The notes under the pieces: model-generated
Seen by the model: the letters and a program-made list of their open reading frames with translations, nothing else
Databases searched by the model: none
What the model was told of the DNA's origin: nothing
Assembly (NCBI GenBank): GCA_015059305.1
Contig: SVAQ01000006.1
Coordinates: 5,392 to 69,391, forward strand
Source of the DNA: Bacillota bacterium
GTDB lineage: Bacteria > Bacillota_I > Bacilli_A > RF39 > UBA660
DNA: 64,000 nt
Direction of reading: 5' to 3'
In this document: positions 7,358 to 18,617 of the stretch, piece by piece
Layout: each line of letters begins with the position of its first letter
Position numbering within the stretch: the stretch's first letter is position 1
Translations under genes and position numbers: made by a program

Positions 7358-9580
7358 ATGAAAAAGAATCTTAAACATGAACTATTAGTACCAGTAGGTA
7401 ATTTTGAGTCTTTAATTGCGGCAATTAATAATGGCGCTGATGCAGTATACTTAGGCGGCAAAAAATTTGGAGCGAGAGCTTTTGCTAATAATTTTACTGA
7501 AGAAGAACTAGAAAAAGTTATTAAATTATGTCATTTATATGATGTAAAAGTGTATATTACAGTTAATACTTTAGTTCTCGATAGTGAAATTGAAGAAGCT
7601 TTAAAATATGTTAAAAAAATTCATCAATTTGGTGTTGATGCCGTTATTATGCAGGATGTAGGTTTAATAAATTTAGTGCATCAAACACTTCCTAATTTAG
7701 AAATTCATGCTTCAACGCAAATGCATAATCATAGTAAGGAATCATTAGCTTTTTTGAAAGAACTTGGCATTAAAAGAGTAGTATTTGCAAGAGAAGTGTC
7801 TCTTGATTACATAAATAGTATTGATACAGATGTTGAAAAAGAGGTGTTTATTCATGGATCACTTTGTATAAGTTATAGCGGCCAGTGCTTGTTTTCATCA
7901 TGCATTTTAAACCGAAGTGGTAACCGTGGTGAGTGTGCCGGTATGTGCAGACTTCCTTATAAACTTTTAGAAAATGAAAAATATATTGAGGCCAACGGAA
8001 ATTATTTGCTAAGTCCAAAAGATTTATGCACACTTGAATATTTCAAAAAATTATTAGATAGTGATGTTGTTTCATTTAAAATTGAAGGAAGAATGAAGTC
8101 ACCGGCATATGTGGCTCTTGTGACAAGGCTTTATAAAGGGTTAATGATTCAATATGAAAAGGGAGAAGAACTTAAAATTAATGAACGCGATTTTGAACTT
8201 CTTCAGGCAATATATAATCGTCAATATACTAAAGGCTTTTTACTAGGCGATCATGACATTATGAATTTCATGGCTTCGAATCATGAAGGTCTTCATTTAG
8301 GAAAAGTTATTGAATGCACTCCCAAAAAGATAAAAATTAAATTAGATCGTAATCTACACCAATTTGAAGGAATTAGATTTAAAGAAAGTGATAAAGGCGT
8401 TACATTAAATTTTCTTTATGATGAAAATGATAACTTAATTAATGAAGGCAAAAAAGGAACTGTTGTTTATATTGATAATTTTATTAATTTAAAAAGTTTA
8501 GATGAAGTTGTGTTAACTGCTCCTTTGGTTGACGAAGAAACCATTATTACCAAAAAGATACCAGTTAAAATTAGTTGCGAGGTAATATTAAATAAACCGC
8601 TTATTTTAAAAGTTACTGATGAAGAAAATGAAGTTGTAGTTCATGGCGAAGAAGTTAAGATAGCCCAAACAAGTCCTATTACAAATGAAAGAATTGAAAA
8701 GGCATTAGAAAAAACGGGTAATACTCCTTTTGTGGCAGAAGAAATTAGTGTAATTAGTGATAATAATGTTTTTGTAGCTATTAGCGTATTAAATAATTTA
8801 AGAAGGCAAGCGCTTAATGAATTAAAAGAATTGCGTGAAAATAAAAAAGTAGATTACGTAGAAAGAAATTTTAAGCGAGAACTTCCTTTGTATGAAAATA
8901 ATGGGCCGGTAATTAATGTTTTAGCGCGTACTAAAAAGCAAGTTATGGCTTGTAAAGAGTTGGGCATTAAAAATATTATTGTTGAAGAAGAAAAACTCAT
9001 GGAAAATTATTTGATATTTAAAGTGCCAAGAGATAAGATGGTTCATGATTATAAATATGATAATTTACTAGTAACTGATTATGCAAGTTTAGATAAGTAT
9101 CCTTCGAATATAGTGGATTATCATTTAAATGTATTTAATCATTTTACTTTTGACTATTTAAATAAAAAAGCAAGAAGTTTAATGCTTTCGGTAGAATTAA
9201 CTAATGATGATATTAAAGATTTTATGAAATATTATCCAAAGGGTACAAGTGCCGAAGTTTTAGTGTACGGAAGAATTGAACTAATGCTTATGAAATATTG
9301 TCCTTTGAATAAGATTGTAAATAAAAATGGTGTATGCAATGTTTGTCAAAATGATAAAAAATATAAACTTGAGGATCGAAATGGTGCTAAATATCCAATA
9401 GTAAATAATTCGGTAACGCATAGTACAACAATACTTCATCATCAAGTAACAAATAAAATAGATTTAATTCAAATGTTTAAAGGGCTTGGAATTAATAATT
9501 TTAGAGTAGAATTTTATGATGAAACATATGAAGAGACTAAAGAAATTTTGTCGCAAATTATCAAAGAAATTATGCTGTAA
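7358..9580 (+). CDS. Peptidase U32 family protein, RNA C5-hydroxylase type (RlhA-like)
   Basis: A 740-residue protein that begins with the U32 signature (LLVPVGNFESLIAAINNGAD, then AVYLGG). The Cys-rich core around residues 170-198 (HGSLCISYSGQC, then SGNRGECAGMCR) binds an Fe-S cluster in the TrhP/RlhA enzymes that hydroxylate tRNA or 23S rRNA with prephenate-derived chemistry. The long C-terminal half, with further Cys (KYCPLN and GVCNVC near residues 647-663), fits the RlhA/YdcP-type architecture rather than the shorter TrhP halves. The old label collagenase is probably misleading. RNA modification is inferred from the family. Confidence 0.85.
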   Translation: MKKNLKHELLVPVGNFESLIAAINNGADAVYLGGKKFGARAFANNFTEEELEKVIKLCHLYDVKVYITVNTLVLDSEIEEALKYVKKIHQFGVDAVIMQDVGLINLVHQTLPNLEIHASTQMHNHSKESLAFLKELGIKRVVFAREVSLDYINSIDTDVEKEVFIHGSLCISYSGQCLFSSCILNRSGNRGECAGMCRLPYKLLENEKYIEANGNYLLSPKDLCTLEYFKKLLDSDVVSFKIEGRMKSPAYVALVTRLYKGLMIQYEKGEELKINERDFELLQAIYNRQYTKGFLLGDHDIMNFMASNHEGLHLGKVIECTPKKIKIKLDRNLHQFEGIRFKESDKGVTLNFLYDENDNLINEGKKGTVVYIDNFINLKSLDEVVLTAPLVDEETIITKKIPVKISCEVILNKPLILKVTDEENEVVVHGEEVKIAQTSPITNERIEKALEKTGNTPFVAEEISVISDNNVFVAISVLNNLRRQALNELKELRENKKVDYVERNFKRELPLYENNGPVINVLARTKKQVMACKELGIKNIIVEEEKLMENYLIFKVPRDKMVHDYKYDNLLVTDYASLDKYPSNIVDYHLNVFNHFTFDYLNKKARSLMLSVELTNDDIKDFMKYYPKGTSAEVLVYGRIELMLMKYCPLNKIVNKNGVCNVCQNDKKYKLEDRNGAKYPIVNNSVTHSTTILHHQVTNKIDLIQMFKGLGINNFRVEFYDETYEETKEILSQIIKEIML

Positions 9581-9583
9581 AGT

Positions 9584-9612
9584 TTGACATTCATAGTTAA
9601 ATCAAATAAAAT
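9584..9612 (+). promoter_or_regulatory. Sigma-A promoter of the acyl-AMP ligase gene
   Basis: TTGACA (9584-9589), a 17-bp spacer and TAAAAT (9607-9612) form a near-consensus promoter immediately after the U32 gene stop. It places transcription start near 9619, which rules out upstream in-frame start codons for the next gene. Confidence 0.85.
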
Positions 9613-9652
9613 AAATTTATATAGAAGTTATTGTCGGAAACGGGGGATGGTT

Positions 9653-11371
9653 ATGACGGGGTATGCTTCAGTAGATAAGCCTTGGTTAAAATATTATGCA
9701 CAATACTTAATTGAAAAGGATTTGCCTAAAGTGACGATGTATGATTATATTTTAAAAGGTAATAATTATTATCCTAAACGTGTTGCTTTAAATTATTTTA
9801 ATAATAGAATTACGTATTCTGAAATGTTTCAGAAAATAGATACAGTTGCTCGTGCGTTTTTAGAAATGGGAGTAAAAAAAGGTGATATAGTTACTATATC
9901 AATGCCTACGCTTCCAGAATTTGTTTATATGTTTTATGCACTTTCTAAAATCGGGGCAATTGCTAATATGGTTGATCCTAGAAAAAGTGGCGAAGAAATC
10001 GAAGAGTACGTAAATATGGTTGGTTCTAAAATTTTTGTCATAGTAGATGTAGCTTTAGAAAAAGTTAAGGATATTGCAAAAAGTGCATCAATAGAAAAAA
10101 TTATTAGTGTATCACCGAGTGAGTCGCTACCTTCGATCTTAAAAAAAGCTTATCGTTTAAAAAACAATAAAAAGAAACCTAAAATAAAAAAGTTAATTAA
10201 ATGGGAAGAATTTTATAATTTAGGAATTCAAAGAAAAAATGAAGTTATTGTTGATGAGTTTCCAGAGTACGAAGAAAATCGACCAGTAGTTATTGTCTAT
10301 ACCGGTGGAACCACTGGTAAAAGTAAGGGTGTAGTATTATCGAATGATAATTTAAATGCTGCATCATTCCAATGTGAAACTTGTGGATATGATTTCCAAA
10401 GGCAACATACTTGGCTAAATATTATGCCGCCATTTATTGTGTATGGAGTAGGAAATGGACTTCATTTGCCGTTAGCGATGGGGATGGAAGTAATTTTAAT
10501 TCCTCAGTTTGATCCTAATAAATTTGATCGGTTATTACAAAAACATCATCCTAATCATGTGACGGGAGTACCAACTCATTATGATTCTATAGTTAAGAGT
10601 AAAGTTATTGAAAAAGAAGGATTAAAATATTTATTGTCACCAATAGTAGGTGGAGATAAATTAAATGAAGCTTCGGAAGAAATAATTAATAAATTTTTTA
10701 AAAAGAATAATTGTAATTTTAATGTATCTAAAGGATATGGTATGAGTGAAGTTTGTGCTGCGGTATGTACTGCCTCGATTCCGGAAATTAACGAAATAGG
10801 TTCAGTGGGAATTCCGTTTCATCACACAATCATTGCGGTGTTTGATCCAGAAACTGGGAAAGAACTTAAATATAATGAAATCGGAGAAATATGTATCTCT
10901 GGACCTAATACGATGTTAGGTTACTACAATAATGAAGATGAAACGAATAATATAATCCGTAAGCATAAAGATGGACTAATGTGGGTTCATTCTGGTGATT
11001 TAGGCTATATTACAGAACGCGGAGTTGTTCATATTCAAGGCCGAACAAAAGAAATGATAGTAAGACCTGATGGATTTAAAGTGTTTCCGATTTTGATCGA
11101 GGAAGTTATATTATCCCATGCTAATGTTAAGGCTTGTAAGGTCGTTGGCGTTAAGGACAAAAATTATAGTCAAGGTGAACTTCCTAAAGCATATATTGTT
11201 TTAGAAAAGGAAACAGATAATGAAAACAAACTAAAAAGTGAGCTTAAGAAAATTTGCGAAGAGCGACTTGCAGAGTACCTTCAACCAATTGATTTTGTCA
11301 TTAAATCGGAACTTCCTAAAACCTCAATTGGTAAAATTGATTTTATGAAATTAAAAGCTGAAAATGAGTAA
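9653..11371 (+). CDS. AMP-forming acyl-CoA synthetase/ligase (ANL superfamily)
   Basis: A 572-residue adenylate-forming enzyme. Motifs in order are the phosphate loop YTGGTTGKSKG (about residue 215), the A5 motif GYGMSE, the A7/A8 region SGDLGY then GRTKEMIVRPDGFKV, and the C-terminal catalytic Lys motif PKTSIGKID. It would activate a carboxylic acid, perhaps a medium or long fatty acid, to an acyl-AMP and then a thioester; the substrate cannot be read. The frame stays open upstream to 9584, but the promoter at 9584-9612 shows that translation starts at 9653 (or 9647). No other lipid gene is adjacent. Confidence 0.85.
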   Translation: MTGYASVDKPWLKYYAQYLIEKDLPKVTMYDYILKGNNYYPKRVALNYFNNRITYSEMFQKIDTVARAFLEMGVKKGDIVTISMPTLPEFVYMFYALSKIGAIANMVDPRKSGEEIEEYVNMVGSKIFVIVDVALEKVKDIAKSASIEKIISVSPSESLPSILKKAYRLKNNKKKPKIKKLIKWEEFYNLGIQRKNEVIVDEFPEYEENRPVVIVYTGGTTGKSKGVVLSNDNLNAASFQCETCGYDFQRQHTWLNIMPPFIVYGVGNGLHLPLAMGMEVILIPQFDPNKFDRLLQKHHPNHVTGVPTHYDSIVKSKVIEKEGLKYLLSPIVGGDKLNEASEEIINKFFKKNNCNFNVSKGYGMSEVCAAVCTASIPEINEIGSVGIPFHHTIIAVFDPETGKELKYNEIGEICISGPNTMLGYYNNEDETNNIIRKHKDGLMWVHSGDLGYITERGVVHIQGRTKEMIVRPDGFKVFPILIEEVILSHANVKACKVVGVKDKNYSQGELPKAYIVLEKETDNENKLKSELKKICEERLAEYLQPIDFVIKSELPKTSIGKIDFMKLKAENE

Positions 11372-11402
11372 AAATTAGAAAATAATTATTTCTAATTTTT
11401 TT
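11371..11402 (+). terminator. Intrinsic terminator after the ligase gene
   Basis: A 10-bp perfect stem AAATTAGAAA/TTTCTAATTT with a 7-nt loop is followed by a T-rich run. Confidence 0.85.
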
Positions 11403-11440
11403 ATTTATGATATACTATTAGTGATAATAGAGGTGGACTA

Positions 11441-13252
11441 ATGAGAGTAGGAATTACAATTATTTTGTGTAGTTTGTTATACACAGGATTAGTTTTTTTT
11501 GTATATTCATCAAAAGAAAAATTAAATACATTTGAAAATAAAGTTTATAAAGCGTTAATTTCTCTGAATATTGTTGGGTTGTTACTAGAACTAGGATGTT
11601 GTTATTTTGTAGCCAATATGGACATTAGTCCAGTGCATGCAGGTCTTAATGTTTTAATTAATAAAACGTTTTTAGTCTTTTTCTTAGCATGGCTAATAGT
11701 TTTTTCTTTATATACTTTTTGGGTTTCTTTTGGTCGAAATGACTTTGAAAAAAAACAAAAATTAATTAAGAAAATTATTATTCCGTTTTATCTTGTAGCA
11801 GTATGTTTAGCGTCGTTTTTACCACTTTACTATTTCAATGATGGTGTAAATGTATATTCTTATGGTCCTGCTGTATATGCAGTAATGGCTGTAGCGGGCT
11901 TAACTATTGTATTTGATCTTTACTGTTTATTTAAAAATATTAAAAACATCAAAAATAAAAAGTATTATCCACTTTTTGCCTTAGTGGTAGTAATGATGAT
12001 TGTTTTAATAGTTAGAGAAATTAATCCGGCAATATTAGTAATAAATTCTTCGCTTGCTTTTATTTCTGTAATTATGTTTTTTACACTTGAAAATCCTGAT
12101 TTACATATGTTAGCAGAACTAAAAGAAAATCGTCATTTAATTGAAAAAAATTATGAATCAAATGCAAATTTTATTTTTAATGTATCTCAAGAAGTTAAAA
12201 ATCCAATTGAAAATATTCAATCAATTTATAATTCCGTAAAAGATGACGATGATATAAATATTATAAAAGAAGGTTTACAAGCTATAAAGCGTAATTCTGA
12301 TGATTTGAATTTTATTGTATCAAACATTTTGGATGTATCATCACTTGATGCCCATAATATAAAAATAGTTTCTAATAAGTACAATATAATTAATTTGCTT
12401 CATGCTATTGAAGCTAGAGCAAAACAAGATATTAAAAATGATGTTGAGCTTAGGTTGGATATATCAGCTAATGTTCCTGAAATATTGTATGGTGATGAAG
12501 TTAAATTAAAACAAATATTAATGACAATTATTTCTAATGCAATTAATCATACTCAAAAAGGGTTCATAGAAATTAGTGTTGGAGCAATCGTTAAATACGA
12601 TGCATGTCGTTTAATTATTACTATTGAAGATTCTGGTTGTGGCATGAGTTTAACACAGGTTAATGAACTTATGAATACTGAAGGCGCACTTACTGATGAG
12701 GAAGTAGAAATTTTAAATAAAGTTGACTTAAACATAAAGATTGTTACTAAAATAGCAAGGATAATTGGTGGTTCGCTACTAATTAAAAGCGAAGAAGGTA
12801 AAGGAAGTAAATTTACAATTGTTTTAGAGCAAAAAATAAGTGAACCTCAAAATAATGTTATAACAACCTCAAAATATGATAAATCTATTTTAACTTCTAA
12901 AAGAGTATTACTTGTTTCTGATAAAAAAGATGATATTGCTTATCTAAAACCAATGTTTGAAAAAAAAGACGTTGAAGTTATAACTACATTATATGGTAAA
13001 GATTGTGTAGATAAAATAGAAAATAAAGAACATTATGATTTAATTGTAATTGAAGATGAGATGCGGCTTTCTAGTGCAATTACAACATTCCAAGAATTAC
13101 AAAAAATAAATAATAAAATACCGGTAGTTGTAATGTTAGATAAGAATAAAGAAAAAATAAAAAAAGTTTATATTGAAGATGGTTTTAAGGATTGTCTTTT
13201 AAAAAGTAAAACAAAATCCGAGACAGATCGAATTATAAAAAAATATTTATAA
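11441..13252 (+). CDS. Degenerate hybrid histidine kinase (membrane sensor, HATPase, receiver-like domain)
   Basis: A 603-residue protein. About seven hydrophobic segments fill residues 1-215 and resemble a 7TM sensor module. A HisKA-like helix pair follows, but the H-box reads SQEVKNP, so the phospho-acceptor His is Gln250. The ATP-binding domain looks intact, with N-box ISNAINH, G1 DSGCGMS and G2 KGSKFTIVL. A C-terminal receiver-like domain (about residues 490-603) has the acidic pocket SDKKDD, but its acceptor position is Glu538 (DLIVIEDEM). The partner is unknown and no response regulator lies nearby. It may act as a non-catalytic or ATP-sensing regulator. The ribosome-binding site is AGAGGTGG. 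Confidence 0.85.
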   Translation: MRVGITIILCSLLYTGLVFFVYSSKEKLNTFENKVYKALISLNIVGLLLELGCCYFVANMDISPVHAGLNVLINKTFLVFFLAWLIVFSLYTFWVSFGRNDFEKKQKLIKKIIIPFYLVAVCLASFLPLYYFNDGVNVYSYGPAVYAVMAVAGLTIVFDLYCLFKNIKNIKNKKYYPLFALVVVMMIVLIVREINPAILVINSSLAFISVIMFFTLENPDLHMLAELKENRHLIEKNYESNANFIFNVSQEVKNPIENIQSIYNSVKDDDDINIIKEGLQAIKRNSDDLNFIVSNILDVSSLDAHNIKIVSNKYNIINLLHAIEARAKQDIKNDVELRLDISANVPEILYGDEVKLKQILMTIISNAINHTQKGFIEISVGAIVKYDACRLIITIEDSGCGMSLTQVNELMNTEGALTDEEVEILNKVDLNIKIVTKIARIIGGSLLIKSEEGKGSKFTIVLEQKISEPQNNVITTSKYDKSILTSKRVLLVSDKKDDIAYLKPMFEKKDVEVITTLYGKDCVDKIENKEHYDLIVIEDEMRLSSAITTFQELQKINNKIPVVVMLDKNKEKIKKVYIEDGFKDCLLKSKTKSETDRIIKKYL

Positions 13253-13308
13253 AAAGGTGCAATAAAATTTGCATTTTTTATTTGGATTTACAAAAGATTT
13301 GAAAACTG

Positions 13309-13336
13309 TTAGCACTTGTGAATTGACAAGTGCTAA
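13309..13336. promoter_or_regulatory. CIRCE-like HrcA operator, upstream copy
   Basis: TTAGCACTT and AAGTGCTAA are perfect inverted arms separated by 10 nt, one more than the canonical 9. The pairing extends to 11 bp per arm (TTAGCACTTGT/ACAAGTGCTAA). It overlaps the -35 element of the hrcA promoter. Confidence 0.75.
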
Positions 13337-13351
13337 TTTGCATAATATAAT
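13323..13351 (+). promoter_or_regulatory. Heat-shock operon promoter
   Basis: TTGACA (13323-13328), a 17-bp spacer and TATAAT (13346-13351) are a perfect consensus sigma-A promoter. It is flanked by two HrcA operators. Confidence 0.92.
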
Positions 13352-13355
13352 ATTG

Positions 13356-13382
13356 TTAGCACTGAAACACAAAGAGTGCTAG
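13356..13382. promoter_or_regulatory. CIRCE operator, downstream copy
   Basis: TTAGCACTG-N9-GAGTGCTAG matches the CIRCE consensus TTAGCACTC-N9-GAGTGCTAA, with one changed base per arm. It sits right after the -10 element and would be in the 5' end of the transcript, where HrcA blocks transcription. Confidence 0.9.
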
Positions 13383-13393
13383 AAAGGATTGGT

Positions 13394-14404
13394 ATGGATA
13401 AACGTCAAGAAGACTTGCTTAAAGCTATTGTTGAAAACTATGTTAAAACAGTTAAGCCTGTAGGTAGCAAATCTCTATGTCAAAAATTTCATTGTTCTAG
13501 CGCAACTATTAGAAATGAAATGGCCGTTTTAGAAAGTCTTGGGTATATTGAAAAAAATCATATTTCATCAGGTAGAATACCAAGTGAACTTGGTTATAAA
13601 TATTATGTAGAATATTTGATGGAACCAGAAAAATTAACTGGCAGTGATATGTTAAAATTACAAACGATCGTTAAAAATCAAGATTTAGTATTATCTGACG
13701 CTATCAATAAATGTATGGAAATAATTAGTGATTTAACAAATTATGCTTCCGTCGTATTAGGTAATAATAGTGCTGGTAATCTCTTAAAACAGGTAAGTAT
13801 TATTCCGATTGAAAACAATAAAGTTGTAGCTTTGGTTTGTACAAATAAAGGTATTGTCGAAAATAAACAATTTAGTTTGCCAGAAAGTACAAATATAAAT
13901 GAATTAATCAAAACAAGTGAAATTATCAATAAAATGCTTATTGGAACACCAATAAATGAAGTGGCTTCAAGATTAGAATTTGAAATTAAACCGGTAATAT
14001 CAAAACAAATTCATGATTATGAAGCGATTTATAATATTTTCTATAATGCATTTAACGATTTTGCTGCTGATAGACAAAGTGATATTCGCGTAGTTGGCAA
14101 AGCAAAAATATTAGAACAACCAGAATATAATGATGCGCCGACGATAAAAAAATTAGCATATAAGTTGGAAGATAAAAACTTTATTAAGCATGTTGTTGAA
14201 GATAAAGATAATGAAGAAATAAAAATCTATATTGGCGAAGATTCTGAGGTTGATGAAAATACTACCGTAATTAAAAGAAAGTATAATATCAATGGAGAAT
14301 CTGGAACAATAGCCATAATCGGTCCGAAAAGAATGGAATATGCAAGAGTCATGGGACTTTTAGATTACGTTCTTGATGAAATAAAAAAGAAGGATGAAAA
14401 ATAA
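13394..14404 (+). CDS. hrcA: Heat-inducible transcription repressor HrcA
   Basis: A 336-residue repressor of chaperone genes. The N-terminal winged helix (RQEDLLKAIVENYVKTVKPV, then SSATIRNEMAVLESLGYI) and the IEKNHISSGRIPSELGYKYYV segment are typical. The frame is open from a GTG at 13376, but that codon lies inside the CIRCE element; the AAAGGA at 13383 points to the ATG at 13394. It binds CIRCE with help from GroEL. It is first in a five-gene operon and overlaps grpE by one nucleotide. Confidence 0.96.
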   Translation: MDKRQEDLLKAIVENYVKTVKPVGSKSLCQKFHCSSATIRNEMAVLESLGYIEKNHISSGRIPSELGYKYYVEYLMEPEKLTGSDMLKLQTIVKNQDLVLSDAINKCMEIISDLTNYASVVLGNNSAGNLLKQVSIIPIENNKVVALVCTNKGIVENKQFSLPESTNINELIKTSEIINKMLIGTPINEVASRLEFEIKPVISKQIHDYEAIYNIFYNAFNDFAADRQSDIRVVGKAKILEQPEYNDAPTIKKLAYKLEDKNFIKHVVEDKDNEEIKIYIGEDSEVDENTTVIKRKYNINGESGTIAIIGPKRMEYARVMGLLDYVLDEIKKKDEK

Positions 14405-14922
14405 TGAACGAAGAAGTTAAAACTGAAGAAAAAGTTAAGAAAGTAGTTAAAAAAGCTAAAAAAGCAAACGCAGAAATTGAAAAATTAACTGCTGAAAAAG
14501 CTGAGTTAGCTGATAAAGTTTTAAGACTTACTGCAGAAATGCAAAATATGAGCCGTCGATATGAACAAGAAAAAGCAAATATTTATAAATACGATGGTGA
14601 GAAATTAATTAAAGAATTACTTCCAATCGTTGATAATTTTGAAAGAGCTATTAAGTTAGATGATAATAATTTAACAGATGAACTTTCTAAATTTTTATCA
14701 GGATTTAAAATGATTTACACTTCAATGGTTGGTACATTGAAAGCTATGGGAGTAACTGAGATAGAGGCTTTAGGAAAAGAGTTTGATCCTGTTACTATGG
14801 AAGCAATTATGACAACTAATATTATGGAAGAAGAACAAAATGTAGTTGTGGAAGTAATGCAAAAAGGTTATATGTATAATGATAAGGTTATACGTGTAGC
14901 TATGGTAAAGGTTAATGAATAA
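14404..14922 (+). CDS. grpE: Nucleotide exchange factor GrpE
   Basis: A 172-residue co-chaperone that releases ADP from DnaK. A Lys/Glu-rich N-terminus and long coiled coil (about residues 10-60) lead into LLPIVDNFERAI and the beta-domain GVTEIEALGKEFDPVTMEAI. The start codon shares its A with the hrcA stop, which indicates coupling. Confidence 0.95.
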   Translation: MNEEVKTEEKVKKVVKKAKKANAEIEKLTAEKAELADKVLRLTAEMQNMSRRYEQEKANIYKYDGEKLIKELLPIVDNFERAIKLDDNNLTDELSKFLSGFKMIYTSMVGTLKAMGVTEIEALGKEFDPVTMEAIMTTNIMEEEQNVVVEVMQKGYMYNDKVIRVAMVKVNE

Positions 14923-14939
14923 AAAATATATAAAATTGA

Positions 14940-16778
<1,839 letters not shown>

Positions 16779-16805
16779 TAGAATTTTAAAATAATAGAAT
16801 GATGG

Positions 16806-16831
16806 TTAGGTTCTAGGAAACTAGAACCTAA
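16806..16831 (+). other. GNRA-capped RNA hairpin between dnaK and pepF
   Basis: A perfect 11-bp stem TTAGGTTCTAG/CTAGAACCTAA is closed by a GAAA tetraloop. No T-run follows, so it is not a standard terminator. It may protect the 3' end of a processed dnaK message or slow readthrough into pepF-dnaJ. Confidence 0.7.
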
Positions 16832-16853
16832 TTAAATATGAAAGGAACTCTAA

Positions 16854-18617
16854 ATGCAAGCAAAAATAGATTTAAGTGAACTTTTTAAAAGTGATAATGA
16901 ATTTCTTAAAAGTCTAAATAAAATTAGCAAAGAAATTAAAAAGTATGCAAAGTTTCAAGGCCACTTATTTGATAGTCCTGAAATGTTATATGAATTTTTA
17001 GTGTTTGATACTAGTTTTTCTAAGGAACTAGAGCGTATATATATTTATGCTCATATAAATAATGATTTGGATTTAAGTAATAATACCTATCAAGATTATT
17101 TAGGTAGAGTGATGAATATTATGAATGAGGTAAGTGAAGTTTCATCATTTGTTGTTCCAGAAATATTAGAACATGATTATTCTGAATTTAAAGAAATGAT
17201 TAAAAAGTATCCATTATTAAAAGAATATAATATAAATATTAAAAATATATTTAGAAATAAAAAGTTTATTAAATCTAAAGAAGAAGAGAAGTTAATTTCC
17301 ATTTTGACTTCATCTTATAATAAACCCGAAGATATTAGTGAAATGTTAATTAACACTGATCTTGATTATGGAATAATAAAAGATGAGAACGGCAAAGATA
17401 TTCATTTAACTAATTCTAATTATTCAACATATCTTGAAAGCTCTAATCGAGATGTTAGAAAAAGCGCCTTTAAGGCGATGTATAACGAAATAAAAGCTCA
17501 TGAAAATACTTTTGGATCTATTTTAGCAACCGAAGTATTAAATAATAATAAATTAGCTAAAATAAGAAACTTTAAAAGTGCAAGAGAATATAGCTTATAC
17601 CAAAATGATGTTAAAAATAATATATATGATGAACTAATCGAAGGCGTACATCGTAGTTTACCAATTTTTAATAAATATTATGAATTTAAACAACAAATAT
17701 TAGGATTAGAAGATTTTCATTTATATGATACATATGCCAATATTGTTAAAGAGTTTGATAAAAAATATTCTTTTGAAGAAGCCAAAGATATAATTTTAAA
17801 TGCTACGAGTATTCTTGGAAAAAATTATTTTGAAGATTTAAAAAGAGCATTTGATGAAAACTGGATTGATTCTACAATTTTAAAAACTAAAAGATCCGGT
17901 GCTTATTGTACCTGTGCTTATGTAACTCATCCATACGTTGTAATGAGTTATGAAGAAAAGTTAAATGATATCTCAACTTTAGCTCATGAATTAGGCCATG
18001 CAATGCATTATTATTATGCGCAAAAAAATAATTCGTATCAAGATTATGGATATTCAATTTTCGTGGCTGAAGTTGCAAGTCAAGTAAATGAAATTATATT
18101 AACGGATTATCTTCTTAAAAATACAACTGATAAAGAGGAAAAAAAATATCTATTAGATTTAATTTTACAACGTTTTAAATCGACTATTATACGTCAAACT
18201 ATGTTTGCAGAATTTGAAGATAAGTTACATAATCTTGAAAAAGAAGGAAATACACTTACTAAAGATTTGATTACAAGTGAATATTATGAGCTAAATAAAT
18301 CATATTTTGGCAAAAATGTTACTATAGATGAAGATATTAAATATGAATGTTTTAGAATTCCTCATTTCTATTACAATTTTTATGTTTATCAATATGCTAC
18401 AGGGTATGCTGCAGCATTAAAAATTGCTTCAGACATTATAAATGGAAAAGAAAATTGCTTAGAAAACTACTTGAAATTCTTAAGATTAGGATCTACTAAA
18501 GATCCGGTAAGTTCATTAAAAGTAGCGGGTATTGATATGACTGATAGCAAAATATATGAAGACGTTTTCAAAGTTTTTGAAGAAAGACTTAATGAATTAA
18601 GGAGTTTATATGAGTAA
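16854..18617 (+). CDS. pepF: Oligoendopeptidase F (M3B zinc peptidase)
   Basis: A 587-residue cytosolic peptidase that cuts short peptides. The catalytic zinc motif is [14 protein letters not shown] (about residue 377), and the third ligand lies in the downstream [10 protein letters not shown] segment; both match PepF. It has a good ribosome-binding site (AAAGGAA). Its place between dnaK and dnaJ is unusual and would put it under heat-shock control. The last codons overlap the dnaJ start by 8 nt. Confidence 0.95.
   Translation: MQAKIDLSELFKSDNEFLKSLNKISKEIKKYAKFQGHLFDSPEMLYEFLVFDTSFSKELERIYIYAHINNDLDLSNNTYQDYLGRVMNIMNEVSEVSSFVVPEILEHDYSEFKEMIKKYPLLKEYNINIKNIFRNKKFIKSKEEEKLISILTSSYNKPEDISEMLINTDLDYGIIKDENGKDIHLTNSNYSTYLESSNRDVRKSAFKAMYNEIKAHENTFGSILATEVLNNNKLAKIRNFKSAREYSLYQNDVKNNIYDELIEGVHRSLPIFNKYYEFKQQILGLEDFHLYDTYANIVKEFDKKYSFEEAKDIILNATSILGKNYFEDLKRAFDENWIDSTILKTKRSGAYCTCAYVTHPYVVMSYEEKLNDISTLAHELGHAMHYYYAQKNNSYQDYGYSIFVAEVASQVNEIILTDYLLKNTTDKEEKKYLLDLILQRFKSTIIRQTMFAEFEDKLHNLEKEGNTLTKDLITSEYYELNKSYFGKNVTIDEDIKYECFRIPHFYYNFYVYQYATGYAAALKIASDIINGKENCLENYLKFLRLGSTKDPVSSLKVAGIDMTDSKIYEDVFKVFEERLNELRSLYE

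Noticed and set aside
9584..9652. Upstream extension of the acyl-AMP ligase frame
   Set aside because: It begins in the -35 and runs across the -10 of a near-consensus promoter, so it is not transcribed as part of the gene.
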